DNA of 64,000 bases from NCBI GenBank assembly GCA_012515235.1, contig JAAYYU010000094.1, positions 59,044-123,043 on the forward strand, given 5' to 3'. How positions within the stretch are numbered: position 1 is the first letter of the stretch; every line of letters starts with the position of its first letter. The notes beneath the pieces were generated by a model. That model ran no database searches, had not been told where the DNA came from, and was given only the letters and a program-made list of their open reading frames with translations. The stretch comes from Candidatus Anammoximicrobium sp. (lineage in GTDB: Bacteria > Planctomycetota > Planctomycetia > Pirellulales > Pirellulaceae). Of this stretch, positions 18,665 to 26,194 are shown piece by piece. Both the position numbers and the translations under genes were made by a program.

Positions 18665-18759
18665 AAAAAGGGGGCGAGACTCATTTGTGCGAAGCACTCG
18701 GAGCGCCGGTTCCCGGGAAATGGGTCCTGACCTTTTTTTCTGATCCCTTTTCCTTTTTC
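18665..18759. repeat. T/A-rich module cutting into a protease remnant
   Basis: The stretch has several poly-T/poly-A runs (CTTTTTTTCTGA, CCTTTTCCTTTTTC) around ATGGGTCCTGACC and CCGGTTCCCGGG. It stands out sharply from the GC-rich surroundings and begins where the S1C protease similarity stops. A dispersed non-coding element is inferred; no second copy was found in the window. Confidence 0.4.
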
Positions 18760-19082
18760 TGCAGCCACACGTGCTCGTCCGGCGCTTCCACGACGCTGCG
18801 GTACAGATCGGGCAATTCATCGGTCCTGTACACCGCGCTGATCGCGCCCGGCGTCGTCGCGAAGCGAAATCCACTCGGATGCCCGATCGCGATGACTTCC
18901 GCCCCCACCGGCCGCGGGCTTTCGCTGCACAGGGTCGCGACCTTCGTTTCCGTGGGCGGGTTGTCCAGTTGCAGAATCACCAGGTCGGCATCCGCGTCCC
19001 AGGCGCGGACGCCCCTTACGGCGAGGCGCTTCCCGTCGGCAAAGGTTGGCTGCGGACACGGAAGGTCGCGACCGGGCGACAC
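18760..19082 (-). pseudogene. Trypsin-like (S1C/HtrA-type) protease fragment
   Basis: The frame reads like the middle of an HtrA-type protease. The segment WDADADLVILQL carries the catalytic Asp, followed by VGAEVIAIGHPSGFRFATTPG and ISAVYR, and it ends at VWLQ. Family members continue there with TDAAINPGNSGGPL, which holds the catalytic Ser. That part is missing and replaced by the T/A-rich module. The N-terminal portion with the catalytic His is not found upstream either. With two of three catalytic residues gone this is a decayed gene. Bases 19083-19390 hold no other recognisable gene. Confidence 0.65.
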
Positions 19083-19390
19083 CTGCAGCCGGCAATCTGG
19101 AGTCGCTCCCGGCCAAGCTGGCTGAGGCCAGCCGTGAAGCCGGCAATTTTGACGCTTGGCGTCGCCAACTCCGCCCCCGTCTCCTGGGCGAACTTCCCCG
19201 CCGTCTCCTTCGCGAGCAGGATTTCATTGACCACCGCCTCGAAACTTGCGTCCATTACGGCCACTCTCCCGCCACGAGGGCTGCCTAAACGCGCGACGCC
19301 CCTGGACACTTGCCGTGCCAACCGACTTTCGGAACAATAGTGCTTGCCAACGTGCTGCGATGTTCTCGTTTCGCGGGCTCGGAAACCTGG

Positions 19391-20854
19391 CTACCCCTTC
19401 ACCACCCCGATGGGCCGCAGGCGGGCGACCTTGGACGCCAGATTCGCTCGGTGGACGACGTCGACGACCAGGTTGACATCTTTGTACGCGGCCGGTTGTT
19501 CTTCGGCCAGGCCGCGCCAACTGCGGGCGCGGGCGATCACGCCCTGGGCGGCCAGCTCCTGATCGATCCGGCGGCCCTGTGCATGTTGGATTGCCGCCGT
19601 GCGGCTCATGCGGCGTCCCGCTCCGTGACAGCACGTGCCGAAGGTCTGTTCCATGCTGCCCGCTTGCCCGACCAGCACCCAGCTGGCCCGGCCCATGTCG
19701 CCGGGGATGATCACGGGCTGGCCGATCTGTTTGTAGGCCGAAGGTGTTTCCGGATGATCCGCGGGAAAGGCCCGCGTCGCACCCTTGCGATGGACCCAGA
19801 CCTGACGGTCCCGCCCGCCGATCGTGTGACGCTCGAACTTGGCGATGTTGTGGGCGACGTCGTACACCAGGTTCATCCGCAGTTGTTGCCAGCTGCGTCC
19901 GAACACGGCGGCCAGCGACTCCCGCGCCTGCCACATCAGCAACTGACGGTTGCACCAGGCAAAGTTCGCCGCCGCGCACATGGCCCCCAGGTACTGCTGG
20001 CCCTCGCGGCTGTCGAGCGGAGCGCATGCCAGCTGGCGGTCGGGCAAGTGGATGCCGTATTTCTCCGGCACGCCGCGGAGTTTCTTCAGCGAGTCGTCGC
20101 AGACCTGGTAGCCCAACCCGCGCGAGCCGGAGTGGATCATCACGCAGAGCATGTCTTTTTCCAGGCCCATGACGTGGGCCGCCCGGTCGTCAAAGATCGC
20201 CTCGACGACCTGCACTTCCACAAAGTGGTTGCCCGAACCCAGGGTTCCGCACTGGTCCGCGCCGCGTTCCAGCGCCCGCGGGCTGACGTACTGCGGCTCG
20301 GCGTCCCGCAGACAGCCGCCCGCCTCGGTATGTTCCACGTCGCCCTCGGTCGCCAGGTCCCGATCCCGCAGGTAGCCCACGCCGTCGGTCATCAGCTTGC
20401 GGAGTTCTTTCGGGCTGTAGCGATACTTGCCTCCGCGGCCCGTGCCGGCGGGGATCTGGGAAAACAGCAGGTCCATCAGTTGCTGCAAGTGCGGTTTCAC
20501 ATCCTGATAGAACAGGTCTGTCCGCATCAGCCGCACGCCGCAGTTGATGTCGTAACCCACGCCCCCCGGCGAGATCACACCGCCTTCGGCCGGATCCGTC
20601 GCACAGACGCCGCCGATCGGAAAGCCGTAGCCCCAGTGGATATCGGGCATCGCCAGGCTGGCGTGCTGGATGCCCGGCAGAAAGGCCACGTTGGCAACCT
20701 GCTCCGGCGCCTGGTCGGCTTTGATCTCCTCGATCATTTTCTCGCTGGCGAAGATCAACCCATCGACGCGCATGCCCGGCTTGTAGCCCTGGGGAATCCG
20801 CCAACAGCATTCGTTGACTTGCTCCAGCGGCCCCCGATACACGCCTTCCGCCAT
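19391..20854 (-). CDS. rtcB: RNA-splicing ligase / 3'-phosphate RNA ligase RtcB
   Basis: GTP- and Mn-dependent ligase joining 2',3'-cyclic phosphate or 3'-phosphate RNA to 5'-OH ends, used in RNA repair or tRNA splicing. The product is 487 aa, the long RtcB form. [13 protein letters not shown] carries the metal-binding Asp and Cys, [10 protein letters not shown] and [10 protein letters not shown] follow, and the His of [11 protein letters not shown] is the guanylated residue. The ATG at 20854 is preceded by GGGAG; an upstream in-frame ATG at 20899 would add 15 residues without a ribosome-binding site. No archease or RtcR regulator is adjacent. Cytoplasmic. Confidence 0.95.
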   Translation of the reverse strand: MAEGVYRGPLEQVNECCWRIPQGYKPGMRVDGLIFASEKMIEEIKADQAPEQVANVAFLPGIQHASLAMPDIHWGYGFPIGGVCATDPAEGGVISPGGVGYDINCGVRLMRTDLFYQDVKPHLQQLMDLLFSQIPAGTGRGGKYRYSPKELRKLMTDGVGYLRDRDLATEGDVEHTEAGGCLRDAEPQYVSPRALERGADQCGTLGSGNHFVEVQVVEAIFDDRAAHVMGLEKDMLCVMIHSGSRGLGYQVCDDSLKKLRGVPEKYGIHLPDRQLACAPLDSREGQQYLGAMCAAANFAWCNRQLLMWQARESLAAVFGRSWQQLRMNLVYDVAHNIAKFERHTIGGRDRQVWVHRKGATRAFPADHPETPSAYKQIGQPVIIPGDMGRASWVLVGQAGSMEQTFGTCCHGAGRRMSRTAAIQHAQGRRIDQELAAQGVIARARSWRGLAEEQPAAYKDVNLVVDVVHRANLASKVARLRPIGVVKG

Positions 20855-21011
20855 GATCCAACTCCCGCCCCGTTGTTGCAGAACCACTTGTGCTGACACA
20901 CAGTCAGCTTGCCGGGTTCATTCTGATCTTGTCGCCGGACAGGGACAAGGGCTTCGCACTCACGGCGCGTGCCCGTGGGATCGCGCGACGGAGTTGGCGA
21001 CGGCGGGCGCG

Positions 21012-21626
21012 TTACGGCTTGGGTTTCGCCTGCGTGCTTACGCCCGTGGTGGCCGGGGAGTCCTTGTACATCATCCGCACGCCGTCGTCGGAAAGCAGCT
21101 TGCCGGTGGCCTTGTCCCAGATCCGCGTGCGGACCTTTAAGCGGTGCTTTTCCGCATGGCAATCGGTGCATGTCTTGTCGGTCTTCTTGGCCGCGGCAAA
21201 GACCTCGTCGTGATCGCCGCTGGCCACCAGATCTTCCTTTTTGTGGCATTTGGCCAGGCACGACGCGGCGATCTTCTCTTTCGGGAACATGATCTCCGGG
21301 GGCGTCAAGCCGTCCTCGTCGCCGCTGTGTTGCACAGACATTCCGTGGCAGGTCTCACAGCCGACACCAGCACGCTGGTGCGTCTTGCTCAGTTCTTCCT
21401 GTTCATAGGGCGCGTGGCAGACGTAGCAGTAGGAGTTGTCCGCCGGTTCAGACGCCGGTTGGCAGTGCGGTTTGTCCGCCGCAGGAGCCGCGTCGGCGGA
21501 CGCGGCAGGCTGCTCGGCTGGCGTGGCCGACGCGTCGTGCAGCCAGAGCAGCAGTAGGAATCCGCCGCCGACGCCGGCGACAAGCAGGAAACACCGATTG
21601 GACGACAGACGCGGACATCGAGCCAT
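21012..21626 (-). CDS. Small exported multihaem c-type cytochrome
   Basis: The product is 204 aa. An N-terminal hydrophobic stretch (FLLVAGVGGGFLLLLWL) acts as signal anchor or signal peptide, followed by an Ala/Pro-rich linker. Three CxxCH haem sites are present (CYVCH, CETCH, CTDCH) plus one CxxxCH site (CLAKCH), so four haems are possible. The spacing fits cytochrome c3/NrfH-like electron carriers. It should sit in the periplasm attached to the membrane and pass electrons; the partner is unknown, and no oxidoreductase gene is adjacent. A family 1 repeat element lies just upstream. Confidence 0.85.
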   Translation of the reverse strand: MARCPRLSSNRCFLLVAGVGGGFLLLLWLHDASATPAEQPAASADAAPAADKPHCQPASEPADNSYCYVCHAPYEQEELSKTHQRAGVGCETCHGMSVQHSGDEDGLTPPEIMFPKEKIAASCLAKCHKKEDLVASGDHDEVFAAAKKTDKTCTDCHAEKHRLKVRTRIWDKATGKLLSDDGVRMMYKDSPATTGVSTQAKPKP

Positions 21627-21676
21627 GACAAACGGCCTTTACGGGATAAAAAAGGAGGCGGGCCGACGGTGGCGTC

Positions 21677-21779
21677 TTAGCATCGTTCGAAAATCACTGT
21701 CCAGTGTTTATTGCTGATCATCCCACGGAGAGTGATGGCTACTCTGACGAGGCGACAGTTCTTTCTCGAACGATGCTTA
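21677..21779. mobile_element. Complete short inverted-repeat element, family 1 (MITE-like)
   Basis: The core is about 97 bases (21680-21776). GCATCGTTCGAAAATCACTG at the left and the reverse complement of the right end, GCATCGTTCGAGAAAGAACT, form terminal inverted repeats of about 22 bases. It is flanked on both sides by TTA, a possible 3-base target duplication. The right TTA is the stop codon (TAA on the minus strand) of the aldo/keto-reductase-like gene. A left-half copy is at 5893-5941. There is no coding capacity. Confidence 0.7.
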
Positions 21780-22904
21780 CACGTATTCCCACTGCTTCAG
21801 CCACTGATAGTCGGGGGGCAATCGCGCCCACATTTCTTGGCCCAGACGCTGCCGTTCGGCTCGCTCGTCGCCGTCCAATTCGCGGCGTTCCCGGACCGCG
21901 CTCACGGCGTTGTCCACCTGATGCGCGGTGATCAAGCCGGGAATCGGCGCGGTGACCGCCGGGTTGCCCAAGATAGAGCGGATGGCCAAGCGGGCTCGCT
22001 GGTCGTCTTCTTCGACGTGCGGACCGACTGGCGAACCGTCGCCGTGGAAGATCGAGTTGTTGGCAAACGGCTTGATGCCCAACATGCCCACGTCGTGCTT
22101 GAGCAGCGCGTCGAGCAAGCTGTCCTGCGGCAGGGCTTTGGTGTCCGCCGTGTACGGCGTACACAGCATTTGCATCACGTCCGGGTAGGTTTCGATCAGC
22201 ATCTTGGCCCACCTGCGATCGTGGGTGGAGAAGCCCGTGAAGCGGCAAAGTCCCTTCTTTCGCGCGGTGGCAAGGGCCTCGACCATCGCATCGACATCCG
22301 CCTGGCTGTGCAAGCCGCCGCGTTCGTAAGCCATCAGCCGCCAGATGTCCGCATACTCCAGCTGGCAGCGTCTCAGCCCCGCCTCGAACAACTCGACCAA
22401 CCGCTTGGCGTTGCAGTTCTCCCGCACGCGCAATTCGCTGGCCGGGTGCGAGTACGCCAGGTAGAACTTGTCGCGCCGGTCCTTCAGGACACTGCAGTAC
22501 ATCTCTGGCTCCGCATCACCCGCGAAGTCGATGCAGTTGATGCCGACTTCGACACAACGGTTGACTACCTCAGCGCGATTCTTCCGCAAGGCCTCCATGT
22601 CCATGGAACTCTTGGAACCGCGATACGGGTCCATGACGCCCTGGAGCTTGATCACCTTGTCGACCCGTTTCCAGTGACCGCCCAAGCACACGGCGGACAC
22701 CCACAGGCCGGTCTTGCCCAAGCGGCGATATTCCATCTGGGGATTGTAGTTGCGGGTGTTCTTGACCTCCGCGGGGACGTCCGAGGCTCCGGCAGCCACG
22801 ATCCGCCGAGGCGCCGCAGTCGCAGAGATGCCCGCGGCCACCCCCGCCGCGATGACCGCCGTATCTCGCACGAAAATCCGCCGTGTGATCCGCCGCTTGC
22901 TCAT
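21777..22904 (-). CDS. Tat-exported aldo/keto reductase-like protein
   Basis: The product is 375 aa, with ATG at 22904 after GGGAG. The N-terminus has two Arg pairs (SKRRITRRIFVRD) before a hydrophobic stretch AVIAAGVAAG, a Tat-type signal. The rest follows the aldo/keto reductase TIM barrel from MEYRRLGKTGLWVS to the C-terminal GNPAVTAPIPGL. By eye the catalytic tetrad looks degenerate. The usual TK strand end reads AYSH, and the QxH before the active-site loop reads RLMAYE. Catalysis by the standard route is therefore doubtful, although such exported homologues are common in planctomycetes. Its TAA stop is the edge of the family 1 element. Confidence 0.82.
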   Translation of the reverse strand: MSKRRITRRIFVRDTAVIAAGVAAGISATAAPRRIVAAGASDVPAEVKNTRNYNPQMEYRRLGKTGLWVSAVCLGGHWKRVDKVIKLQGVMDPYRGSKSSMDMEALRKNRAEVVNRCVEVGINCIDFAGDAEPEMYCSVLKDRRDKFYLAYSHPASELRVRENCNAKRLVELFEAGLRRCQLEYADIWRLMAYERGGLHSQADVDAMVEALATARKKGLCRFTGFSTHDRRWAKMLIETYPDVMQMLCTPYTADTKALPQDSLLDALLKHDVGMLGIKPFANNSIFHGDGSPVGPHVEEDDQRARLAIRSILGNPAVTAPIPGLITAHQVDNAVSAVRERRELDGDERAERQRLGQEMWARLPPDYQWLKQWEYV

Positions 22905-23004
22905 GTACCGTCTCCCAGAAGGTGCCCAGGGTTTTGCGATTCGGAACCGGAGTAACTTCTGTGATAGTCGTTGCGTCCTGTGCCGTCAAGCTTATCATGA
23001 GGCC

Positions 23005-23679
23005 ATGGACCAATTCGGGATCTGTGCCAAGTACTGGCAGCCGGGCAAGGCCAAAACGCGTTTGGGAGCGACGGTCGGGCACGCGGCGGCCAGCGGGCTG
23101 TCCAAACGATTTCTGGACACGCTGCTGCGGCGGTTTCGGGGCGTCGCGCAACGTCGCGTGCTGGCCTATACGCCGCCGGAACGGCGGGCGGAATTTGCAG
23201 CGCTGGCGGCGGGGGCCTGGTCCCTGGAGGCCCAGGCTGGTGAGGATTTGGGCCAACGGATGCAGCACTATTTTGCCGCAGCCTTCCGCAACGGCGTTCG
23301 ACGCGTGGTGCTGATCGGCTCCGACACCCCGACGCTGCCGCTGGAGTACGTCAACAAGGCTTTCGATCTCTTGAAAACATATCCGGTCGTCCTGGGCCCA
23401 GCTGACGACGGCGGGTATTATCTGGTGGGCACAGCAGGCCAGGTGCCGCCGATCTTCACCGACGTCGCTTGGAGCACCCCGCTGGTCTGGAGTCAGACAC
23501 AGTCGCGACTGCAGGCCGCCGGGGTTCGATGCGGCGTGCTGCCCGCCTGGTATGACGTTGACGATTTGGCGGCGTTGCGGAGAATGGATCAGGAACTCGC
23601 CGCGCAGCCGGTGCTCGACGCGGCTTTAGGTGCATTGCGAAAGGACATCGCACGGGTCCTGGACGGCCACCATGCATGA
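23005..23679 (+). CDS. DUF2064 / TIGR04282-type glycosyltransferase
   Basis: The product is 224 aa with a GT-A nucleotidyl/glycosyl-transferase fold. KPGKAKTRLG-like PGKAKTRLGATVG near residue 13 is the nucleotide-binding start. RVVLIGSDTPTLP contains the metal-binding region, and LGPADDGGYYLVG is the family signature of DUF2064 proteins. In other bacteria these occur with radical-SAM/selenodomain genes; none is next to this one. The ATG at 23005 was chosen because similarity starts right there. The last eight bases overlap uvrC, so the two genes are likely coupled. Confidence 0.85.
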   Translation: MDQFGICAKYWQPGKAKTRLGATVGHAAASGLSKRFLDTLLRRFRGVAQRRVLAYTPPERRAEFAALAAGAWSLEAQAGEDLGQRMQHYFAAAFRNGVRRVVLIGSDTPTLPLEYVNKAFDLLKTYPVVLGPADDGGYYLVGTAGQVPPIFTDVAWSTPLVWSQTQSRLQAAGVRCGVLPAWYDVDDLAALRRMDQELAAQPVLDAALGALRKDIARVLDGHHA

Positions 23680-25039
23680 CGATCAACACGAACACGAACC
23701 GGCGGCTGCCGAGGTCGAGCCCCGCCACGATTTTGGATTCCGGCGGGCGGCTGCCAAGGTGCGCGAGTTTCCTCAGACCCCTGGCGTCTACCTCATGAAA
23801 GACGCCGCCGGCCGCGTGATCTACGTCGGCAAAGCCAAGAACTTGCGCTCGCGGGCCGGCAGTTACTTCTCCAAGACGGCCGCCGAGGAACTGCGCACGG
23901 CGTATTGGATTTCCGAGATCTGCGACATCGACTACGTGGAATGCGAAAGCGAAGTGGACGCCCTGCTGATGGAGGCGCGGTTGATCAAGGACGTCCAGCC
24001 GAAGTACAACAAGGAGCTGAAGGACGACAAGACGTTCCCGTACCTGATGATCACCACCCGCGAAGACTTTCCGCGGGTCGAGGTGACGCGCGAGCCGCGG
24101 GATCGCGGCGTCAAGCTGTACGGTCCCTTTGCCTCGGCGGGCGCCCTGCGCGGGGCGGTCCAGACGCTGCAGAAGATTTTCAAGTTCCGCACGTGCAGCT
24201 TGGACATCGACGAAAACGACGAACGCTGGCGATGGTTCCGACCATGCCTGCTGGCGAGCATTCACCAGTGTACCGCGCCCTGCAATCTGCGGATCGGAAA
24301 AGAAGAGTACCGGCGGGACATCAAGCGGCTGCAGATGTTTCTGGACGGCCACAAGGAGCGACTGCTGGCTCAGCTGCGCACGGAGATGCAGGAAGCGGCC
24401 CAGGCGCGGCAGTTCGAGAAGGCCGCAGCGCTGCGCGACGAAATCCGCATGCTCCAGACGCTGGATGACCGCGGCGAGTTGGATACGCACGCCCAGCCGG
24501 AGGTCTTTTACGTGGACCCGAAAAAAGGCCTGGCCGGGCTGCGCAAAGTGCTGAATCTGACGCAGGACCCCCGCACGATCGAAGGCGTAGACATCGCGCA
24601 TCTGGGCGGCGACCAGACGGTCGCCAGCCTGGTGCAGTTCATCGACGGGCTGCCCTTCAAACCCGGCTATCGCCGCTACCGCATCCGCCAGGTGACGGGC
24701 ATCGACGACTTCCGCAGCATCCACGAGGTCGTCTCGCGGCGCTTCCGGCGACTGCACGACCAGGACGAACTCTTTCCCGACATCCTCCTGATCGACGGCG
24801 GCAAAGGCCAGTTGAACGCCGCCCTGGCCGCCTTCCGGGAACAGCAACTTGAGCCGCCCACACTGCTGTCGCTGGCCAAACGCGAAGAAGAGATTTATCT
24901 GCCCGGCGCCGAAGAACCGCTGCGGCTCAGTCGCCACGCCTTCGCCCTGCGATTGCTGCAGTACGTGCGGGACGAAGCCCACCGCTTTGCCCAGCACTAC
25001 CATCACATCCTGCGGAAGAAATCGACGCTGGGCGATTAA
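23672..25039 (+). CDS. uvrC: UvrC-type excinuclease subunit, short form
   Basis: The nuclease subunit of UvrABC nucleotide excision repair. The product is 455 aa, against about 600 for E. coli UvrC. Domains in order are GIY-YIG nuclease (TPGVYLMKDAAG, VIYVGKAKNLRSR; residues 36-115), a UVR motif binding UvrB (ARQFEKAAALRDEI, about 243-258), and an RNase-H-like nuclease. In the last, Asp of EGVDIAH, Asp of LLIDGGKGQLNA and His of RDEAHRFA match the catalytic set. The protein ends at KKSTLGD, just where the helix-hairpin-helix pair normally begins, and no frame downstream encodes one. Start at 23672 overlaps the preceding gene. Confidence 0.92.
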   Translation: MHDDQHEHEPAAAEVEPRHDFGFRRAAAKVREFPQTPGVYLMKDAAGRVIYVGKAKNLRSRAGSYFSKTAAEELRTAYWISEICDIDYVECESEVDALLMEARLIKDVQPKYNKELKDDKTFPYLMITTREDFPRVEVTREPRDRGVKLYGPFASAGALRGAVQTLQKIFKFRTCSLDIDENDERWRWFRPCLLASIHQCTAPCNLRIGKEEYRRDIKRLQMFLDGHKERLLAQLRTEMQEAAQARQFEKAAALRDEIRMLQTLDDRGELDTHAQPEVFYVDPKKGLAGLRKVLNLTQDPRTIEGVDIAHLGGDQTVASLVQFIDGLPFKPGYRRYRIRQVTGIDDFRSIHEVVSRRFRRLHDQDELFPDILLIDGGKGQLNAALAAFREQQLEPPTLLSLAKREEEIYLPGAEEPLRLSRHAFALRLLQYVRDEAHRFAQHYHHILRKKSTLGD

Positions 25040-25112
25040 CCGGGGTCTGGGGTCCCGCCCGGTCGGTCTCTGAATGGCCGAGCCATCGACAGCCGGCTCA
25101 TCGCCCTCGCTG

Positions 25113-25505
25113 TCAAGTGATCTGCGGCGTGGCGTCCAACTCCGAAGCCGCCGGCTGAGGTTCGGCTGGCGGCGGCACGAACTTGGGAGCGTCCGGCAGC
25201 GTGGTGTCTGCTTCCGCAGGCGGCGACTGGGGTTCGCCCGGCGGCGGCTCGAACTTGGGAGCCGAGGCCGCTTCGTATTCGTCGTACTCCGACGAAGTGT
25301 TCGAAGGCGTGTAGCTGGACGAGTTGTAGCTGGTCGTCGAGTAGATGTCGGACAGGTTCATCTGCGACTGGATGTCGGTCAAGCCGCGTCGGAACTCCGT
25401 ATAGCTCTTGCCGAACGACTTGGCGACTTCCGGCAACCGCTTGCCAAACAGCAAGACGGCGATGATGCCGACGACAATCAGCTCTGGCATGCCAAGACCA
25501 AACAT
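25113..25505 (-). CDS. tatA: Twin-arginine translocase TatA-like subunit
   Basis: The product is 130 aa. The ATG at 25505 follows GGGGGAG. It begins MFGLGMPELIVVGIIAVLLFG, the N-terminal membrane helix of TatA/TatE. It continues with the hinge FGKRLPEVAKSFGKS and an amphipathic helix, then a Ser/Thr- and Pro-rich tail with two PKFxPPPxEPQ units. It would form the pore-forming part of the Tat export complex at the inner membrane. tatC is not in the window. The Tat-type signal on the nearby aldo/keto-reductase-like protein is consistent with an active system. Confidence 0.9.
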   Translation of the reverse strand: MFGLGMPELIVVGIIAVLLFGKRLPEVAKSFGKSYTEFRRGLTDIQSQMNLSDIYSTTSYNSSSYTPSNTSSEYDEYEAASAPKFEPPPGEPQSPPAEADTTLPDAPKFVPPPAEPQPAASELDATPQIT

Positions 25506-25653
25506 GGATGACTCCCCCTCGGTATGAGCCAGCGGAACGGCGCGGCGATCCTGAGGAAATGGCAAGCGCATCCCGAGCACGTTTCTCTAACCGTACTCGG
25601 ATGCCTCTGAACGCCAAGGCAAGCCGCGTCCCGCCAAGATGGACGAACCGACT

Positions 25654-25878
25654 TTACTCAGGCAGCGACTTCGCCGCCGACTCGTTGGGGGTGGTGGCCT
25701 TCGTCGCCTCCTCGATGTCTTCGGTGATCCCTTCAGCGCCTTTCTTGAACTCTCGGGCGCTGGCACCAAGACTCCGCATCACGCTGGGCAACCGATTGCC
25801 AAATAGAATCAGCATGATTGCCAAACAAATCATCAACTCCCAAATGCCGGGCATCCAAGCAAACAGTACGGTACTCAT
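25654..25878 (-). CDS. Second TatA/TatB-like protein
   Basis: The product is 74 aa, with ATG at 25878. The N-terminal helix IWELMICLAIMLILFGNRLP and the FGNRLPSVMRSLG hinge match the Tat A/B family, followed by an amphipathic helix (AREFKKGAEGI) and a short acidic tail. It lies 148 bases upstream of the first TatA-like gene in the same direction. It could be TatB or a second TatA; the polar residue expected early in the TatA helix is Glu (WELM) as in TatB/TatA of many bacteria, so this cannot be decided by eye. Confidence 0.85.
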   Translation of the reverse strand: MSTVLFAWMPGIWELMICLAIMLILFGNRLPSVMRSLGASAREFKKGAEGITEDIEEATKATTPNESAAKSLPE

Positions 25879-26194
25879 AGCGTCGCTCTCGCATTGGTAA
25901 GGACACAGAAACCAATCGCTGACAAGCGGCGAAAGCGGGTCAATCGCCCGGAGGGGCATTGCCGGAACCGACTTGCGCGGTCTGGCACCCTGGGTTTGGG
26001 TGCCGCAACTGGTGCCCTGTCTGGCATGGCTTGCTGGACAGGGCGGAATTCACTCTGCCCCAAAGGCAGACCAAAGTCCGCCCTTCGTCCCTCAATCCAC
26101 GGTCGCCAGAGCACTAGACTTATTCTATTGAAGTGTCAGGGGCTGTCAAATGGGCATCGGCCGGTAATTTCGTGTTGATTCTGGAAAGGTGTGT
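25879..26194. other. Intergenic region with two inverted repeats
   Basis: These 316 bases lie upstream of the TatA-like genes and downstream of the DUF4091 gene. They hold a perfect hairpin GGCACCC-tgggttt-GGGTGCC (25984-26004) and a second inverted repeat CCCTGTC/GACAGGG (26015-26043, 15-base loop). Neither is followed by a T-run. No gene was recognised. Confidence 0.55.
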
